Source: Candidatus Latescibacterota bacterium
GTDB lineage: Bacteria > Latescibacterota > UBA2968 > UBA8231
DNA: 14,990 bases
Direction: 5' to 3'
Assembly: GCA_003529325.1 (NCBI GenBank)
Contig: DPVW01000500.1
Span: forward strand, 2,724 to 17,713
The notes below the pieces were generated by a model. It was not told where the DNA came from and made no database searches. It worked only from the letters and a program-made list of their open reading frames with translations. Positions 12,091-14,990 of the stretch are shown here, piece by piece; positions within the stretch are counted from its first letter, which is position 1, and every line of letters begins with the position of its first letter. The translations under genes and the position numbers were made by a program.

Positions 12091-14448
12091 ATGTCCCCAG
12101 CAGCTGACGTCGACCTGACCCCGATCGAGCGCAAGGCCCTGGAGAGCTCCGTCTTCGGCGCGCGCTACGCCCCGGACGAACGCATAACGGCTCTGGTGGT
12201 GGGGAACTTTCCCGCCCTGGGCAAGTTGGCGGCTTTGCGTTTTCTGGAGTGGGTCCAGCAGAACCCCGAAGGGGTGATCTCTCTGCCCACGGGGAAGACG
12301 CCGGAACACTTCATCAAATGGGTGCAACGGTTTCTTGCTGGTTGGGATACCCAAGAGATTCGGTCCGAGCTCGAAGCCGGCGCCGTCGATGCCACCCGCA
12401 AGCCGAACATGGCAGGACTGCACTTTGTGCAGATCGACGAGTTCTATCCCATCGACCCCACCCAGGCCAACAGCTTTCACGCCTACGTGGAGCGCTTCTA
12501 TCTGCAAGGGTTCGGTCTGCGCTCTGACCGTGCCCTGTTGATGGACTGCCGCCGGATCGGTCTGCGTGAAGAGCAGACATTGGAGTCGGTGTGGGGCGAA
12601 GAGGGCGTCGTCGATCTGTCATTGCGTTACCGCGCCGCCGGCAATGATACTGTACAAACTCAGAAGGAGGTGCTGACCCGCGTCGATCAATGGTGTCAGG
12701 AATACGAAGACAGCATTCGGGCGTTGGGTGGGATCGGTTTCTTCCTTGGTGGGATCGGCCCTGATGGCCACATCGGGTTTAATGTGCGTGGCTCCGATCA
12801 TCGTTCGACGACGCGACTCACGGAAGTCAACTATGAGACCCAGGCGTCGGCGGCAGGTGATCTGGGTGGCATCGAGGTGGCACGGCGGCGGTTGGTGATC
12901 ACCATCGGTGTCGGCACGATCACGGCCAATCCCGAGGCGACGGCAATCATTATCGCCGCGGGCGAATCGAAGGCTCACATCGTCGCCGACGCGATTCAGC
13001 GCGATCCGCACATCGACTATCCGGCGACGGGGTTGCAGAAGTTGCCGATGGCCCGCTTCTATCTTACAGCCGGTGCTGCCAAGCTACTCGGCCGGCGGCG
13101 ACTGGAACTGGTGGAACGAGCCGATGTTATCGATGACGCTACTGTCGAACGAATCGTCGTCGATCTGGCGGCGGCACGACGCAAGCGGGTTGTCGACCTG
13201 ACGGATGATGAATTTGCCAATGATGCTGAAGCGAGCGCCGTGCTACGCAAGCGGGAGGAGTCGCGCACAAATCTGACCACCGCCGTGCGGGACAGTCTGA
13301 TCGCCAAGATCGAGCGTGGCTCCCAGACATTGTCGGATACCCGCTTCCTGCATACCGAACCGCACCACGACGATCTGATGCTCGGTTATCTGCCGTATAT
13401 CGTGCGGCACACGCGTATTGCGAGCAACACCCACTACTTCTCTTGTTTGACCGGTGGGTTCACGGCGGTGACGAACATCTTTGTTGTCGCCAACATCGAC
13501 CGTGTGGCGCAACGTCTCGATGGGGAGGATTTCGGCCGGTTGCTCGACGAGGGCTACTTTGAGCCCGACAGTCTCGAGGGCCGGAACCGGGACGTCTGGC
13601 AATATCTCGACGGTGTTGCCGCCCGCAGTCAGGAGATGCGGGACGAGGGTGCGGCGCGGCGTTTTCTGCGCAACATGATCGGCATCTACGGCGCCCGTGA
13701 TCGTGATGCGGTGCGTGCACGGCTCGACGGATTGCGGGCGTATTTCGCCAGCCGCTATCCGGGACAGAAAGACTCGCAAGATGTGCAGCAGTTGAAGAGC
13801 ATGTGTCGCGAGTGGGAGGCGGAGTGCATCTGGGGATACTTCGGTTGGGATTGCTCCCATATCCTGCATCTGCGACTGGGCTTCTACACCGGTGATATTT
13901 TTACCCCGGAGCCAACGGTGGACAAGGATGTGCTGCCGGTGATCGAACTGCTGCAAAAGACCAATCCGGACGTGGTCAGTGTCGCCCTCGACCCCGAGGC
14001 AAGTGGTCCCGACACGCATTACAAGGTGCTGCAGTCTGTCGCCGAAGCACTGCGGCGCTACGAAGAGAGCAGCGGTCGCACCGACCTTCGCGTCTGGGGC
14101 TATCGCAACGTCTGGTATCGGTTCCATCCGAGCGAAGCCAACATCTTCGTCCCCGTGTCATTGAACATGTTCGCCATCATGCATGCATCGTTCATGAACA
14201 GCTTCGTGTCGCAGGCCGAAGCGTCGTTCCCAAGCCCGGAACATGACGGGCCATTTTCGGAGTTGGCTCAACGTGTGCAGGTCGATCAGTATGAGAAGAT
14301 CAAGATCTGCCTTGGACGGGAGTGGTTTCACGAACACCCGAGCCCGCTGATTCGTGGCACCCGCGGCCTAGTATTTCTCAACGAGATGGAACTGTCTTCG
14401 TTCTATGAACGCAGCAGCGAACTGCGGCAGGCGGCGGAGGCGAGCTGA
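12091..14448 (+). CDS. NagB-like / PIG-L (LmbE) deacetylase fusion protein
   Basis: A 785-aa two-domain protein. The N-terminal domain (about residues 15-330) is NagB-like: VISLPTGKTPEHFIKW, D116/E117 in VQIDEFYPI, and GGIGPDGHIGFNVRGS with D225 and H227. The position of the catalytic Glu148 of E. coli NagB is V232 here. The C-terminal domain (from about 410) is PIG-L/LmbE-like, with the zinc motif TEPHHDDLMLG (H425, D427, D428). PIG-L proteins remove the acetyl group from GlcNAc-type substrates, so the pair would logically couple N-deacetylation with amino-sugar turnover. Similar long NagB-PIG-L proteins of about 650 aa occur in Bacteroidetes. The ATG at 12091 is used because family similarity starts with LTPIERKALE. 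The frame is open further upstream but crosses the terminator. No clear Shine-Dalgarno is visible. Confidence 0.87.
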   Translation: MSPAADVDLTPIERKALESSVFGARYAPDERITALVVGNFPALGKLAALRFLEWVQQNPEGVISLPTGKTPEHFIKWVQRFLAGWDTQEIRSELEAGAVDATRKPNMAGLHFVQIDEFYPIDPTQANSFHAYVERFYLQGFGLRSDRALLMDCRRIGLREEQTLESVWGEEGVVDLSLRYRAAGNDTVQTQKEVLTRVDQWCQEYEDSIRALGGIGFFLGGIGPDGHIGFNVRGSDHRSTTRLTEVNYETQASAAGDLGGIEVARRRLVITIGVGTITANPEATAIIIAAGESKAHIVADAIQRDPHIDYPATGLQKLPMARFYLTAGAAKLLGRRRLELVERADVIDDATVERIVVDLAAARRKRVVDLTDDEFANDAEASAVLRKREESRTNLTTAVRDSLIAKIERGSQTLSDTRFLHTEPHHDDLMLGYLPYIVRHTRIASNTHYFSCLTGGFTAVTNIFVVANIDRVAQRLDGEDFGRLLDEGYFEPDSLEGRNRDVWQYLDGVAARSQEMRDEGAARRFLRNMIGIYGARDRDAVRARLDGLRAYFASRYPGQKDSQDVQQLKSMCREWEAECIWGYFGWDCSHILHLRLGFYTGDIFTPEPTVDKDVLPVIELLQKTNPDVVSVALDPEASGPDTHYKVLQSVAEALRRYEESSGRTDLRVWGYRNVWYRFHPSEANIFVPVSLNMFAIMHASFMNSFVSQAEASFPSPEHDGPFSELAQRVQVDQYEKIKICLGREWFHEHPSPLIRGTRGLVFLNEMELSSFYERSSELRQAAEAS

Positions 14449-14466
14449 AGTGAAGGAGAATAGGAG

Positions 14467-14988
14467 ATGTTAAGCGAAAAGATGGCGGTTGCTCTCAACG
14501 GGCAGGTCAACGTCGAGTTGCAGTCTGCCTATCAATACCTGGCGATGTCGGCATACTTCGAGTCGAACGATCTGAAGGGCTTCGCCCATTGGATGCGGAT
14601 TCAATACCAGGAAGAACGCGCCCACGCGTTGAAGATTTATGACTTCATCCATGACCGCGATGGTGAAGTGACCTTGCTGCCACTGGCGGCGCCGTCGACC
14701 GAGTGGGATTCACCGATGGCGACATTTCAGGCGGCACTGGAGGGCGAGCGCGAAAACAGCACAAAGATTCACGAACTGTGCGATCTGGCGATGGAAGTCA
14801 AGGACCACGCGTCGCTGGCCTTCCTGCAATGGTTCGTCAACGAACAGGTGGAGGAGGAGTCGGTCGCCCACGATCTGCTGCAGAAGTTGAAGATGGTCGC
14901 TGACAGCAATGCAGGACTGTTCATGATGGACCAGGAACTGGCGGCACGACCCGTACCGCCAGAAGCATCGGGGGTGCCTGGCGGCTGA
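14467..14988 (+). CDS. ftnA: Non-haem ferritin
   Basis: A 173-aa bacterial ferritin that oxidises and stores iron in a 24-subunit cytoplasmic shell. The ferroxidase ligands are all present at E. coli FtnA-like positions: E17, E50 and H53 (in EERAHA), E94, Q127 and E130. The four-helix pattern and length are normal, and there is no Met haem ligand of the bacterioferritin kind. AAGGAG at 14453-14458 is 8 nt before the ATG, and a second AGGAG abuts it. Only 18 nt separate it from the NagB/PIG-L fusion stop, and no terminator lies between, so co-transcription with the fusion is likely. The stop codon is complete two bases before the window ends. Confidence 0.94.
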   Translation: MLSEKMAVALNGQVNVELQSAYQYLAMSAYFESNDLKGFAHWMRIQYQEERAHALKIYDFIHDRDGEVTLLPLAAPSTEWDSPMATFQAALEGERENSTKIHELCDLAMEVKDHASLAFLQWFVNEQVEEESVAHDLLQKLKMVADSNAGLFMMDQELAARPVPPEASGVPGG

Positions 14989-14990
14989 CG

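Noticed and set aside
13243..14127. 294-aa minus-strand open frame opposite the PIG-L domain
   Set aside because: It is a long antisense frame produced by high G+C codon bias, and the plus-strand protein carries the domain motifs.

Overview
This 15 kb window is bacterial DNA of moderately high G+C, densely packed with protein genes, and it has no recognisable tRNA, rRNA, CRISPR array or intact mobile element. The gene mix is a phytanoyl-CoA dioxygenase, a divergent enolase-superfamily protein, a C45-type acyltransferase, TIM-barrel sugar enzymes, a DUF4954 protein, a NagB/PIG-L fusion and a Re-citrate-synthase-like enzyme. That mix recalls large, mostly uncultured genomes of the FCB group and its relatives, for example Latescibacterota- or Poribacteria-like lineages. 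This placement is an inference from gene content only.

Left part (1-3737): a minus-strand pair (VOC protein, then phytanoyl-CoA dioxygenase) diverges from a plus-strand mandelate racemase/muconate lactonizing-like gene. That gene converges on a minus-strand pair, a C45 peptidase/acyltransferase followed by a 4HBT thioesterase, and the convergent genes share a CTAG that is a stop codon on both strands. The VOC and C45 proteins each appear to have lost an internal block without losing the reading frame.

Middle part (3738-6793): a compact divergent promoter region precedes a three-gene operon with 4-nt start/stop overlaps. It encodes a mannonate dehydratase (UxuA)-like enzyme, a conserved 398-aa protein of unknown function and a sugar phosphate isomerase/epimerase-like TIM barrel. 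This looks like a sugar-acid or polyol catabolic module.

Decay zone (6794-7400): no intact gene. A fragment of a two-component-regulator beta-propeller on the plus strand meets, at about 7073, a broken response-regulator receiver domain on the minus strand. The receiver carries two apparent 1-nt frameshifts and an in-frame stop.

Right part (7401-14988): a minus-strand DUF4954 gene diverges from nagB (glucosamine-6-phosphate deaminase), an acyl carrier protein gene and a DRE-TIM condensing enzyme related to Re-citrate/homocitrate synthase. This unit ends at a strong intrinsic terminator. A second unit follows with a NagB-like/PIG-L fusion and a ferritin. Two NagB-type genes, a PIG-L deacetylase domain and a left-handed beta-helix DUF4954 protein together suggest amino-sugar metabolism. 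The dedicated ACP next to a citrate-synthase-like enzyme, and the ferritin behind a fusion whose NagB domain lacks one catalytic residue, are the less explained parts.
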